Source: Glaciihabitans tibetensis (GTDB lineage: Bacteria; Actinomycetota; Actinomycetes; Actinomycetales; Microbacteriaceae). Taken from it: DNA of 64,000 bases. Under the pieces are notes generated by a model. It ran no database searches and was not told the DNA's origin. It worked only from the letters and a program-made list of their open reading frames with translations. The position numbers and the translations under genes are program-made. The stretch lies in NCBI RefSeq assembly GCF_003003265.1, contig NZ_PVTL01000001.1, positions 186,001-250,000 on the forward strand, given 5' to 3'. Below, one piece after another: positions 1-7,232 of this stretch. How positions within the stretch are numbered: position 1 is the first letter of the stretch; every line of letters starts with the position of its first letter.

Positions 1-66
1 GCGGGCTTCCTCTGCGGAAAAGGATGCCGTGCTGGTGCCGGCTGAACTCTGCGCGAAGCCGTTCAT
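1..66 (-). CDS. DUF2017-type protein, N-terminal fragment (runs off the window)
   Basis: An ATG at 66-64 overlaps the clpS stop codon in an ATGA arrangement, so the two genes are translationally coupled on the minus strand. Only 22 codons (MNGFAQSS...) lie in the window. In actinobacteria the gene directly after clpS is usually a DUF2017 protein of unknown function. That identity comes from position only, because the fragment is too short to show a domain. Confidence 0.55.
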   Translation of the reverse strand, partial: MNGFAQSSAGTSTASFSAEEAR

Positions 67-347
67 CCGTCTTCCTTCTGGAGGCTCGCCGAGAGGCCGT
101 AGCCGTGCAGAGCGACAACGTGGCGTTCCATCTCTTCCCGGCCTCCCGTCGCCACAGTGGCGCGCCCCTCGTGATGCACGAGCAACATCAGACGCGTGGC
201 TTCTTCACGAGCGAACCCGAAGTAGTCCCGAAACACCCACGTCACGTACGACATCAGGTTCACCGGGTCGTCCCACACCAGCGTGACCCACGGCTGGTCG
301 AGGAGCACCGTCGCATTCAGGTCCGTCAGTTCGTCTGTCTGTGCCAT
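63..347 (-). CDS. clpS: ATP-dependent Clp protease adaptor ClpS
   Basis: This 94-residue protein has the usual ClpS length and fold region (residues 20-88): a WVTLVWDDPVN strand near the N-terminus, a helix around YVTWVF, then the EEATRLMLLVHHEGRA segment, and a C-terminal HVVALHGYGLSAS strand. In the family, ClpS binds the N-domain of ClpA/ClpC and presents substrates with N-terminal destabilising residues. It overlaps the next gene by 4 bases. clpP1, clpP2 and clpX are present elsewhere in this window but about 35 kb away, so they are not part of one operon. Confidence 0.93.
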   Translation of the reverse strand: MAQTDELTDLNATVLLDQPWVTLVWDDPVNLMSYVTWVFRDYFGFAREEATRLMLLVHHEGRATVATGGREEMERHVVALHGYGLSASLQKEDG

Positions 348-431
348 GAAACCAGCCTCGCATCAGACTAGGGGCCGGGGAACCGGCAGAACGGATAGGG
401 ACAAACTGAAGAGGCCGAAAATGGGACACGT

Positions 432-468
432 TAAAACAGAAACGGCCCGACCGAAGTCGAGCCGTTTC
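432..468 (-). terminator. Rho-independent terminator after tRNA-His
   Basis: On the minus strand a 12-base arm (AAACGGCTCGAC) and its near-perfect complement enclose a TTCG loop at 440-467, followed by CTGTTTTA. It begins a few bases past the tRNA-His CCA end and is a canonical GC stem plus U-tract. Confidence 0.85.
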
Positions 469-471
469 CAG

Positions 472-548
472 TGGGGTGAACGACGGGGCTCGAACCCGCG
501 ACATCCGGCTCCACAAGCCAGCGCTCTGCCAACTGAGCTACGCCCACC
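472..548 (-). tRNA. tRNA-His (GTG)
   Basis: The cloverleaf reads from 548 down to 472. The acceptor is GTGGGCG pairing with CGTTCAC, the anticodon loop carries GTG, and the T-loop is TTCGAAC. There is an extra G at position -1 opposite C73, the hallmark of tRNA-His, and CCA is encoded. A TAAGAT box just upstream (about 571-576), overlapping the orn stop region, could be its -10 element. Confidence 0.96.
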
Positions 549-578
549 ATGCGTTGCCGAGGCAACTAGATCATCTTA

Positions 579-1199
579 TTACAGTCTGGAGGCCCACTGT
601 GCAACAACTTCGGCCGAGACGGCCTGAACATCCTCCGAGGTGGGGCCGGGTTCCGCGACAAATACGGCTTTTCGGTAGTACGCGAGCTCGCGAATCGATT
701 CCAAAATATCTGCCAGCGCGCGGTGGCCACCGTTTTTCGCGGGGGAGTTGAAGTACACGCGGGGGAACCAGTGGCGGGCAAGCTCTTTGATCGAGGAGAC
801 ATCGATGCTGCGGTAGTGAAGGTGGCTGTCGACCCGGGGCATGAACTTGGCGAGGAATGCGCGGTCCGTGCCGATGGTGTTTCCGGCCAGCGGAGCGCTC
901 TGGTGCGCCGGCACGTACTTGAGGATGTACTCGAGGATCTCGTACTCCGCTTCGGCGACCGTGACGCCGTTCGGAATTTCGTTGATTAGGCCGCTCTCGG
1001 TGTGCATGTTGCGTACAAAATCGCCCATGTTGTCCCAGGCCGACGCATCCGGCTTGATCACAATGTCGAAGCCCTCGGCCACGGGTTCGAGGTCGTAATT
1101 GGTGATGACCACCGCCACCTCCACGAGTTCGTCGATTCCGAGGTCGAGTCCGGTCATTTCACAGTCGATCCAGACCAAAAGGTCCGCAGAAGAAGCCAT
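579..1199 (-). CDS. orn: Oligoribonuclease
   Basis: This is a 206-residue DEDDh 3'-5' exonuclease that degrades 2-5 nt RNA and pGpG to mononucleotides in the cytoplasm. The ExoI motif is D12-C-E14, and the ExoIII motif NGGHRALADI supplies H159 and D164. The length matches the family. The ATG at 1199 fits the conserved start of the first beta strand (LLVWIDCEMTGLD), although no strong ribosome binding site is visible. It is divergent from a small membrane protein gene. Confidence 0.96.
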   Translation of the reverse strand: MASSADLLVWIDCEMTGLDLGIDELVEVAVVITNYDLEPVAEGFDIVIKPDASAWDNMGDFVRNMHTESGLINEIPNGVTVAEAEYEILEYILKYVPAHQSAPLAGNTIGTDRAFLAKFMPRVDSHLHYRSIDVSSIKELARHWFPRVYFNSPAKNGGHRALADILESIRELAYYRKAVFVAEPGPTSEDVQAVSAEVVAQWASRL

Positions 1200-1282
1200 G
1201 GGGAGATTCTACCGGGGCGCGTGTGCGCACCGGCGGCGACGCGACGCCGATGGCGGTTCCTCGGCTTGCCTACACTGGCGGT

Positions 1283-1495
1283 ATGGTCGTCGCTCTTCTC
1301 TTGCTCAATGCCGTCTTCAACGTGGTGGTGTGGCCGCAGTTCTACCGCCGCATCAGTTCGGACCCACGGGCGAGAGACTCCTCGGGTAAAGCCACGGCGT
1401 TCCTGCGCGTGCACCTCGTGCTCATCGTTATGGCCCTGGTGATCGCCGCGCTATCCGTGCTCGGCGCAATACTCACTCTCATCGGCGTCTGGTAG
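1283..1495 (+). CDS. Small SCO4848-type membrane protein
   Basis: The 70-residue product starting at the ATG at 1283 has two predicted membrane helices: MVVALLLLNAVFNVVVW at the very N-terminus and LVLIVMALVIAALSVLGAILTLIGVW at the C-terminus. They are separated by a short charged loop containing WPQFYRRI and DPRARD. Small proteins of this pattern sit next to orn in many actinobacteria (SCO4848 family, function unknown). An upstream in-frame start at 1223 would add 20 polar residues and is less likely. Confidence 0.75.
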   Translation: MVVALLLLNAVFNVVVWPQFYRRISSDPRARDSSGKATAFLRVHLVLIVMALVIAALSVLGAILTLIGVW

Positions 1496-1504
1496 GAATT
1501 AACC

Positions 1505-1780
1505 ATGACGAACAACACACCCCAGCTCGCGCACGGCGACGAGTACATCGTTTTCTATCAGGGTGGGCCCTATGACGGACAGAACGACACCCGCATCAGC
1601 ACAGACGGAACCTGGGACACCGAGCTGACCGTGCTCGCCGCCGTAGATGGCCACGAGACGCAGCAGGTGTACACCGTCGTCAAGGCGGTCGAGGTGGGCG
1701 ACAAGGTACAGGTCACCTACAGCTGGGACGCCCCGGAAAGCGACGCGCTGGAAGACCCGAACGAGCGCGGCGAGCTCTAG
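1505..1780 (+). CDS. Conserved small protein of unknown function
   Basis: This 91-residue acidic protein starts 9 bases after the preceding stop, so the two are probably co-transcribed. It begins MTNNTPQLAHGDEYIVFYQGGPYDGQ and alternates short beta-like stretches (YIVFYQG, TELTVLAAV, QVYTVVKA, KVQVTYSW) with turns, ending in an acidic tail. No signal peptide, membrane helix or catalytic motif is visible. I do not recognise a family with a known function. Confidence 0.7.
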   Translation: MTNNTPQLAHGDEYIVFYQGGPYDGQNDTRISTDGTWDTELTVLAAVDGHETQQVYTVVKAVEVGDKVQVTYSWDAPESDALEDPNERGEL

Positions 1781-1905
1781 CCACCAGTTTTCCACGCCGA
1801 ACGCCCAGGTTTCACTGCCCCCGGGCGCGCGGCCACCGCCCAGCGGGTCACGGAAGTTCCGACGAGAACGGGAATCCCGGGGCCCGCTTTGTGGTTGGCC
1901 CTCAC

Positions 1906-2166
1906 GTGAACCTAGATCTCTATACCTCCGCGTTCTGCGACCCGTGCATCATGACGCGGGCAGTCATCGAGGACGTGCGACGGTTGGTTCCCGCCGCTGT
2001 GGTTCGAGAGATGGATGTCGCGCGCGACGAGCAATTGGCTCGTGCCGCCCATATCCGCTCCACACCGACAATCATCGTGCGTTCCGACGACGGCGCCGAG
2101 GTCTTCCGCGCCGAGGGGATACCGACCGTGAATCAGGTTCTGGTAGCCCTCGCGAAAGCGGTGTGA
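1906..2166 (+). CDS. Thioredoxin/glutaredoxin-fold protein
   Basis: About 86 residues (91 if the GTG at 1891 is used) with a thioredoxin-like fold. It opens NLDLYTSAFCDPC, giving a CxxC pair near the N-terminus, followed by a helix and the cis-Pro loop signature IRSTPTIIV. The C-terminal helix is VNQVLVALAKAV. It is expected to act in cytosolic thiol-disulfide exchange; its partner is unknown. The start is uncertain because neither GTG has a convincing ribosome binding site. Confidence 0.75.
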   Translation: MNLDLYTSAFCDPCIMTRAVIEDVRRLVPAAVVREMDVARDEQLARAAHIRSTPTIIVRSDDGAEVFRAEGIPTVNQVLVALAKAV

Positions 2167-2217
2167 GCCGCCGGCCGCTGACCAGCGGCGGCGCGTGGCG
2201 ACGGCGCTCGGTGTGGG

Positions 2218-2290
2218 TGCCCCTGGTAGGAATCGAACCTACGACAAGCGGATTAGAAGGCCGCTGCTCTATCCACTGAGCTACAGAGGC
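2218..2290 (-). tRNA. tRNA-Arg (TCT)
   Basis: The acceptor GCCTCTG pairs with CAGGGGC, the D-arm is GCTCAGTGGATAGAGC, the anticodon loop is CTTCTAA (anticodon TCT) and the T-loop is TTCGATT. The discriminator is A and CCA is not encoded. Its 5' end lies only 7 bases from a large hairpin (2297-2345), so the promoter must lie in or beyond that hairpin, or the tRNA is processed from a longer transcript. Confidence 0.95.
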
Positions 2291-2296
2291 AGAAGC

Positions 2297-2345
2297 CCCA
2301 GTCTAGAGCGTGCCGCGACCAGGTCGCAGCACGCTCCAGACTGGG
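2297..2345 (-). terminator. Long palindromic hairpin between membrane-protein gene and tRNA-Arg
   Basis: Nested inverted repeats: CCCAGTCT (2297-2304) with AGACTGGG (2338-2345), GAGCGTGC (2306-2313) with GCACGCTC (2329-2336), and an inner GCGACC/GGTCGC. There is no U-tract. It can end the transcript of the gene at 2371-3312 or act as an RNA processing stem 5' of the tRNA. The sequence does not decide between these. Confidence 0.6.
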
Positions 2346-2370
2346 CAAACTGGATTCGGTTGGCGTTTAC

Positions 2371-3312
2371 CTAGTGTTCGCTCAGTGTCGGATCGGGGTC
2401 GGTGCGCTGGCGCACTGAGCCCGCGTTCACGGGCGGCGCGTAGACGTCATTCGCCACGGTGGATACGTCTTCGCCGTCGTTGCTCGTGCGCTCGTATTCA
2501 ACGTCGTCGGTGTTGCGCGTTTCGGTCGAGCCTTCGGCGTCGTGATCGCCCGAAGGTGCCTCGTTGTCCGCGATCGTGGCTTCGTAGTCAGCCGTGACCG
2601 GCCGCGTGTATGCGCTGGTTGAGAGGGTCTCGGACTCTTCCGCCGCGGCGACGGGCGCTTCGGGAGCAACCGGTGCGGTGGATGCCGCTGCCGGAGCTGC
2701 AATGGCCGCAGGAGCGTACGGAGCTTTGGCGGACGCGTCGGAATCAGCAGCTTTATCGCTTGCCTGCTTGGCGGTCCACTGGGCTTGCTTCTCGGCGGCG
2801 GCCTTGTCTGCGGCCTCGTCGTCGAAACGCCACTGCTCGAGGTCGAACGCGAACAGCTTGCGCGCTCGCTTCGGCTTGTCCTGCCACTCGAGGAGACGGT
2901 TGCGGTAGTCGACGAAAGTCTGTTCGGCCTGGAAGCTGAAGTTTGCGGAATTCTTCTTCATCCCCGCCAGCTCGTGGGCTGCCCAGTCCGCGGCAGCACT
3001 CGCGCCATTGACGGGAAGCAGACGCAATCGAATGTCAGCCTCGTTGAGCTGGTTGTCCATGCGCTGCTTCTCTTCGCCCCCGAGCGAACTCCACGAGGTC
3101 GCCTTACGGCCGGCGCCGATGATCGCCATCACAGCGGACGCCTTCAGCTCACGATCCTGATGGTCAAGCACGCGCTTGGCTGACGCCCGAGCGATCAATG
3201 CCGCGATAATTCCCGCAGCCAAAATCGCGACGAACGGCACAACGGCCGTCGCGATCACCTGCCGACCCTCGGTCGACGTCAGCCAGTCCACAAATTCATT
3301 CCACCACTGCAT
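2371..3312 (-). CDS. Single-pass membrane protein with helical cytoplasmic region and acidic tail
   Basis: Starting at the second ATG (3312, MQWWNEFVDW) the product has 313 residues. A membrane helix lies at about residues 20-43 (AVVPFVAILAAGIIAALIAR). It is followed by a charged helical domain to about residue 165 that contains the conserved-looking MDNQLNEADIRLRLLPV segment and many Trp/Arg residues. The C-terminal half is low-complexity, rich in Ala, Pro, Glu, Asp and Thr. No enzymatic motif is visible. It resembles uncharacterised actinobacterial membrane proteins, and I cannot assign a function. Confidence 0.7.
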   Translation of the reverse strand: MQWWNEFVDWLTSTEGRQVIATAVVPFVAILAAGIIAALIARASAKRVLDHQDRELKASAVMAIIGAGRKATSWSSLGGEEKQRMDNQLNEADIRLRLLPVNGASAAADWAAHELAGMKKNSANFSFQAEQTFVDYRNRLLEWQDKPKRARKLFAFDLEQWRFDDEAADKAAAEKQAQWTAKQASDKAADSDASAKAPYAPAAIAAPAAASTAPVAPEAPVAAAEESETLSTSAYTRPVTADYEATIADNEAPSGDHDAEGSTETRNTDDVEYERTSNDGEDVSTVANDVYAPPVNAGSVRQRTDPDPTLSEH

Positions 3313-3410
3313 GTGACGCACGATACCTCGGGTGCTCGTTTGGACGGCAAAGCGCGCCCGAGTGTTGAAAAACTCGGTGGCGACTCGTTATCGACGGGTG
3401 CGGTGACCTT

Positions 3411-3656
3411 TCAGAGCCGAAAGCAGTCGATCGCGTCATCCATTCTCCAAAAATCACCGAGGGGAAGGGAGCCGCGCTGGTTCGGGATCAGGCGTCGCGA
3501 GCTGAACTTGAGTTCTCGGCCCTCAACGACAGCCTCGATGTACCCGAGCACCTCGCCCGTGGCGCGGGTGACCCGCCACTGCCCGTTGGCCAACTTGACC
3601 ATCGCGAGTCCGCGGCGAACGGTGGGGGCGGTGCCAACACGATCAAGAAGGGTCAT
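3411..3656 (-). CDS. Small conserved basic protein, function unknown
   Basis: This 81-residue protein begins MTLLDRVGTAPTVRRGLAMVKLANGQWRVTRATGEVLGYIE. The pattern QWRV...TGEVLGYIE...RELKFSSRRL suggests a small beta-sheet module such as an SH3-like or KTSC-like fold. It ends with WRMDDAIDCFRL. There is no signal or membrane segment. It is monocistronic and I do not recognise a functional family. Confidence 0.6.
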   Translation of the reverse strand: MTLLDRVGTAPTVRRGLAMVKLANGQWRVTRATGEVLGYIEAVVEGRELKFSSRRLIPNQRGSLPLGDFWRMDDAIDCFRL

Positions 3657-3743
3657 GATGATGCTCCTGGGTCATTCCGGCCGGTGCGGGGGATACCTCG
3701 AGACTAGGGAGCACCCCCGACAATGGGCGAGATGACAGGCAAC

Positions 3744-3776
3744 ACAGAAACGGAGGGCAGCGCGAGCTACCCTCCG
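3744..3776 (-). terminator. Rho-independent terminator after aldo/keto reductase
   Basis: On the minus strand CGGAGGG (3776-3770) pairs with CCCTCCG (3757-3751) around a 12-base loop and is followed by TTTCTGTGTT. It lies 68 bases after the stop codon of the aldo/keto reductase gene. Confidence 0.75.
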
Positions 3777-3843
3777 TCGGTTATCTGTGTCGGTCGGCTA
3801 ACTGCGCCGGCCCGCCGGCCTGTGCCGGACAGCTATCTCTGCC

Positions 3844-4857
3844 TCAGCGCAAGCTGGTTCCGTCGATTGCGAATTCTTCGATCGCTTCGATCTCCGCAGC
3901 GGTGAGCGCGGGACCTCCGAGAGCGCCGACGTTGTTCTCCAGCTGTGCGACGCTCGACGCTCCGATGAGCGCCGAGGTGACCTGCGGGTGACGGAGGACC
4001 CAAGTGAGTGCCAGCTGCGCGAGGCTTTGCCCGCGCTGCTCGGCGATCGCGTTGAGGCCGCGAGCGCGTCCGAGATATTCGTCGGTGATCTTGGAGGCGT
4101 TCAGCCACCGTCCCTCCGCAACCCGCGAATCGGCGGGAATATTGCCGTCGAGGTAGCGGTCGGTGAGCAGTCCCTGTGCGAGGGGCGAGAACACGATGCT
4201 GCCGGCTCCGACCTCGTCCAGAACCGGCAGGAGCCCGTCCTCGATGTGGCGGTCGAACATGTTGTAGCGCGGCTGGTGGAGGGTAAGGGGAATCTTGTGC
4301 TCCGCGAGCGCGGCAGCCGCGGCGAGAGTCTGCTCCGGGGTGTAGTTCGATACCCCTACATACAGCGCCTTGCCCTGCTGGACCGCCGTGGCGAGAGCCC
4401 CCATGGTTTCTTCGATGGGAGTGCCCGGGTCAGGACGGTGAGAGTAGAACACGTCAACATAGTCCACACCGAGGCGGCCGAGGCTCTGGTCGAGCGAAGA
4501 GAGAAGGTTCTTGCGCGAACCCCACTCTCCGTACGGGCCCTCCCACATGTAATAGCCAGCCTTACTCGAGATGAGGATCTCATCCCGGTAGGCGCGGAAG
4601 TCTTCGGCAAAGATGCGGCCGAAGTTCGTCTCGGCGGTTCCCTCCGGAGGCCCGTAGTTGTTCGCGAGGTCGAAATGCGTGATCCCCAGGTCGAACGCCC
4701 GGCGCAGAATAGCCCGCTGGGTGTCGAGAGGCCGATCGGTGCCGAAATTGTTCCAGAGCCCGAGGGAGACGGCGGGCAGCTTGAGCCCACTCTTTCCCGC
4801 ACGGACGTAGTCGATAGAGGAGTACCTGTCTTCGTTGGCAATGTATGGCATGCCCAT
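3844..4857 (-). CDS. Aldo/keto reductase (YghZ/MgrA-like)
   Basis: This 337-residue NADPH-dependent reductase has a TIM barrel. Family landmarks are present: GLWNNFG, the catalytic Asp in FDLANNYGPPEG, the Lys in ISSKAGYYMW, the His in VDVFYSHRPDP, then YVGVSNYTPEQ, and the cofactor-binding FSPLAQGLLTDRYL and SALIGASSVAQLENNV. The GPPEGTAE and WEGPYGEWGSRK segments are typical of the YghZ/Kvbeta-like subgroup (L-glyceraldehyde 3-phosphate and methylglyoxal reductases). The true substrate is not known. An alternative ATG lies two codons in. Confidence 0.9.
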   Translation of the reverse strand: MGMPYIANEDRYSSIDYVRAGKSGLKLPAVSLGLWNNFGTDRPLDTQRAILRRAFDLGITHFDLANNYGPPEGTAETNFGRIFAEDFRAYRDEILISSKAGYYMWEGPYGEWGSRKNLLSSLDQSLGRLGVDYVDVFYSHRPDPGTPIEETMGALATAVQQGKALYVGVSNYTPEQTLAAAAALAEHKIPLTLHQPRYNMFDRHIEDGLLPVLDEVGAGSIVFSPLAQGLLTDRYLDGNIPADSRVAEGRWLNASKITDEYLGRARGLNAIAEQRGQSLAQLALTWVLRHPQVTSALIGASSVAQLENNVGALGGPALTAAEIEAIEEFAIDGTSLR

Positions 4858-4958
4858 AGCCTAGGGCTGGCTGGGAGCGGGAATGCCGACGGGGTAGCGC
4901 CGGTTGGACATCACGGTGCCTCGCGTACCAATCCCCGAATCGAAAGTAGGATTCTCTA

Positions 4959-5486
4959 ATGCAAACATTCGTTCTTGCCGGTGGCTGTTTCTGGTGTCTC
5001 GACGCCGTCTATCGCACTCTGAAGGGTGTCTCAGACGTAGTTTCTGGCTACACCGGTGGCGAAACGGCCCACCCCAGCTATGAGGCTGTCTGCACCGGGC
5101 GCACAGGGCACGCGGAGGCCGTCGCAGTCACCTTCGATCCCGACGTCATCCCGGCAGAGGTGATCCTCGATGTGTTCTTCACGCTGCACGACCCGCGCCA
5201 GCTCAATCGCCAGGGTGCCGACGTCGGCACGCAATACCGCTCAGCAATGTTCTATACGGATGATGCTCAGAAGGCGCTGTTCGAGGCAGCCCGCGACCGT
5301 GCCAGCGAGTACTGGGACGGTGGAATTGTCACCGAGATCAGCCCGCTCGGCGAGTACTTCGATGCTGAGGAGTACCACCAGGACTTCTTCGCGAAGAACC
5401 CCGGGCAGGGATACTGCCTGGCCGTGGCGCTGCCCAAGGTGAACAAGATCCGCAAGTCTTACGGATCGTACGTACTCGCGTCGTAA
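4959..5486 (+). CDS. msrA: Peptide-methionine (S)-S-oxide reductase
   Basis: This 175-residue protein carries the MsrA signature GGCFWC at residues 8-13 with catalytic C10. The substrate pocket segments VVSGYTGGETAHPSYEAVCTGRTGHAEAV and YRSAMFY are present, as is EYHQDFFAKNPGQGYC near the C-terminus. It repairs the S-epimer of oxidised methionine in proteins, using thioredoxin. The window has no msrB. It is divergent from the aldo/keto reductase gene. Confidence 0.96.
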   Translation: MQTFVLAGGCFWCLDAVYRTLKGVSDVVSGYTGGETAHPSYEAVCTGRTGHAEAVAVTFDPDVIPAEVILDVFFTLHDPRQLNRQGADVGTQYRSAMFYTDDAQKALFEAARDRASEYWDGGIVTEISPLGEYFDAEEYHQDFFAKNPGQGYCLAVALPKVNKIRKSYGSYVLAS

Positions 5487-5508
5487 CCCCTGCGCGTTCG
5501 CGCCTCCA

Positions 5509-5531
5509 CGTTGCAGAATGGTTCTGCAACG
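5509..5531 (+). promoter_or_regulatory. Perfect stem-loop abutting a ribosome binding site
   Basis: CGTTGCAGAA (5509-5518), a 3-base loop TGG, and TTCTGCAACG (5522-5531) form a perfect 10-bp stem. AAAGGAG (5532-5538), the ribosome binding site of the next small gene, follows at once. There is no U-tract, so it may end or process the msrA message or affect translation of the next gene. Confidence 0.55.
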
Positions 5532-5545
5532 AAAGGAGCTCAACG

Positions 5546-5758
5546 ATGAGTGACAAGACCACGATTTATCAGAACTGGGTGGCGTTCGGCCCGGCCGGAG
5601 CCGTCGGCTCGATCCACCGCACCGATGACGGCTACATTTTCCGGCTGCTCGGCGACAGCGAACCGCGTGCAACGTACCCGAGCCTGGAGGTGGCGAAAAG
5701 TGCGCTGCATGCGGCACTCCTGCCGGGATCGGATTGGCCGGAGTTCCGCGAACACTGA
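5546..5758 (+). CDS. Small conserved protein of unknown function
   Basis: This 70-residue protein is preceded by a strong AAAGGAG ribosome binding site 8 bases before the ATG. The sequence MSDKTTIYQNWVAFGP...GSIHRTDDGYIFRLLGD...YPSLEVAKSALHAALLPGSDWPEFREH suggests a small alpha/beta domain. Similar short actinobacterial proteins are sometimes labelled methyltransferase, but no SAM-binding motif is visible here. A strong terminator follows at 5789. Confidence 0.75.
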   Translation: MSDKTTIYQNWVAFGPAGAVGSIHRTDDGYIFRLLGDSEPRATYPSLEVAKSALHAALLPGSDWPEFREH

Positions 5759-5788
5759 CCGTCGCGTCTCCTCCCCAGCGGCACATTG

Positions 5789-5826
5789 ATCGGCCGGCTC
5801 CACATTGTGGGGTCGGCCGATTTTTC
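5789..5826 (+). terminator. Rho-independent terminator
   Basis: ATCGGCCG (5789-5796) pairs with CGGCCGAT (5814-5821), and an inner CTCCAC/GTGGGG extends the stem. TTTTT follows. It ends the msrA/small-protein transcript about 100 bases before ssb. Confidence 0.9.
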
Positions 5827-5923
5827 ATGTGCGGGAATGACGAAACTGGGTTCAGGGATCCGGTGCGACATCCCGGCACGAGTGGCGTTCCGGATCCCGC
5901 CAAACCCATCTGACGGAGGAATC

Positions 5924-6607
5924 ATGCCTGACACCATCACTCTCACGGGCGTTGTCGCCACAGCGCCGCACACAGTCAAGACGGAGGCAGGGCTGATTAT
6001 CACCCACTTCCGACTTGCGTCGAACAATCGCCGTTTTGACCGTGCGACCCAGCGCTGGATCGACGGCGAGAGCAACTTTTACACGATTAGCGCGTTTCGC
6101 CAGATGGCTCATAACGTGCTTGCGTCGCTCGTCACGGGTGACCGTGTTGTTGTCACTGGCCGGCTGAAGGTGAAGAACTGGACGAGCGGAGACAAGAGCG
6201 GCACCAACATCGATGTGGAGGCCGAGTCCATCGGTCACGATCTGGCCTGGGGACAGTCTCGATACACCAAATCACCGAAGGCCGCTGACCGAGACTCCAG
6301 CGCATCGGAGGACCGTTCAGCGTCCGGCGACCCCGCATCGGGCGGCCCCGCATCGCAACGCGACGTGCACGAGGGTTTGCCCGCCGTTCCGACCGAGTGG
6401 GCCCAGCCGGGCGTGTATGCAGACCGGATAGCGGGTGACGCCGATGGCGAAGCATTATCTTCCGGCATTGATGATCAGGGGGATGACGCGGAGCTCGACG
6501 ACACCGAGGGCGACGCGCTCGTCGATACCGTGGGCGGCGCGCTTCTGGCCCGGGTGGGGGCAGGTAGTCACGGCGCCGGGGAGAGGTCCGCGGACACACC
6601 CTTCTGA
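5924..6607 (+). CDS. ssb: Single-stranded DNA-binding protein
   Basis: This 227-residue protein starts at the ATG at 5924 behind GGAGGA (5914-5921 region). The N-terminal 110 residues form an OB fold: ITLTGVVATAPHTV, ITHFRLASNNRRFD, NFYTISAFRQMAHNVLASLVTGDRVVVTGRLKV. A long low-complexity Ser/Ala/Pro/Asp linker follows, and the acidic tip SADTPF corresponds to the DIPF tail that docks partner proteins. Actinobacteria usually have a second ssb in the rpsF operon, so this could be the paralogue with a competence or repair role. That cannot be decided here. Confidence 0.88.
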   Translation: MPDTITLTGVVATAPHTVKTEAGLIITHFRLASNNRRFDRATQRWIDGESNFYTISAFRQMAHNVLASLVTGDRVVVTGRLKVKNWTSGDKSGTNIDVEAESIGHDLAWGQSRYTKSPKAADRDSSASEDRSASGDPASGGPASQRDVHEGLPAVPTEWAQPGVYADRIAGDADGEALSSGIDDQGDDAELDDTEGDALVDTVGGALLARVGAGSHGAGERSADTPF

Positions 6608-6738
6608 ACGTCGGAGGAGGAGCCGAGCGGGGCGACCGAAACTGTCAATGGGGGTCGGTGATGGCGAGATCACTCAGGCGGCTAACCGTAGAATCGGCGT
6701 GGATGGGCGCGCTCGGAGCCCACGGGGGAGGACCAGCA

Positions 6739-7230
6739 ATGCGACGTGCCAATGTGCCGAAGACTCGGATAGTGGTGGCGCTTACCGCCGCGCTCGGAGC
6801 GGCGCTTGTGCTCGCAGGTTGCGTCAACGGTGCCCCCGCGCCAACCACGACTCCATCGACACGGCCTTCGTCGAGTTCAGAGGCTCCCGTCACCACCGAA
6901 CCGCTCGTCCTCGACCCCGCGGGCTCCGCACAGGACAATCTGCCCTTCTTCGCGTCAGTGGTGGAGGAATTTCTCGCCTCCGCCCCCGATTCGCAGGGCC
7001 CCGCGATCATCGATCACCTCGCAAGCGTCGGCTTCGACAAGGCGACGATGGAGGTCACTCCCGACACCACTGCCGTGGGGCTGGAGGCTGACAACATCCA
7101 GTTCTCCGTACGTATCAACGACAGTTGCCTGGTCGGCCAGTACGGAAATGTGGGAATCCACACCATTGCGACGTCGGTTCTGGCCACCGGCACCTGTCTA
7201 GTAGGGGAGACCCGCGCAATAGACTGGTGA
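6739..7230 (+). CDS. Lipoprotein of DUF6993 type
   Basis: From the ATG at 6739 (ribosome binding site GGGGGAGGA) the protein has 163 residues. A basic n-region and hydrophobic stretch end in the lipobox LAGC with C28. A Thr/Ser/Pro linker to about residue 50 precedes a roughly 110-residue domain containing VVEEFLASAPDSQGPAIIDHLASVGFDKATMEVTPD and two Cys (SCLVG, TCLVG). It is predicted to be anchored to the outer face of the membrane. Function is unknown. It ends 3 bases before the ettA start. Confidence 0.75.
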   Translation: MRRANVPKTRIVVALTAALGAALVLAGCVNGAPAPTTTPSTRPSSSSEAPVTTEPLVLDPAGSAQDNLPFFASVVEEFLASAPDSQGPAIIDHLASVGFDKATMEVTPDTTAVGLEADNIQFSVRINDSCLVGQYGNVGIHTIATSVLATGTCLVGETRAIDW

Positions 7231-7232
7231 GC

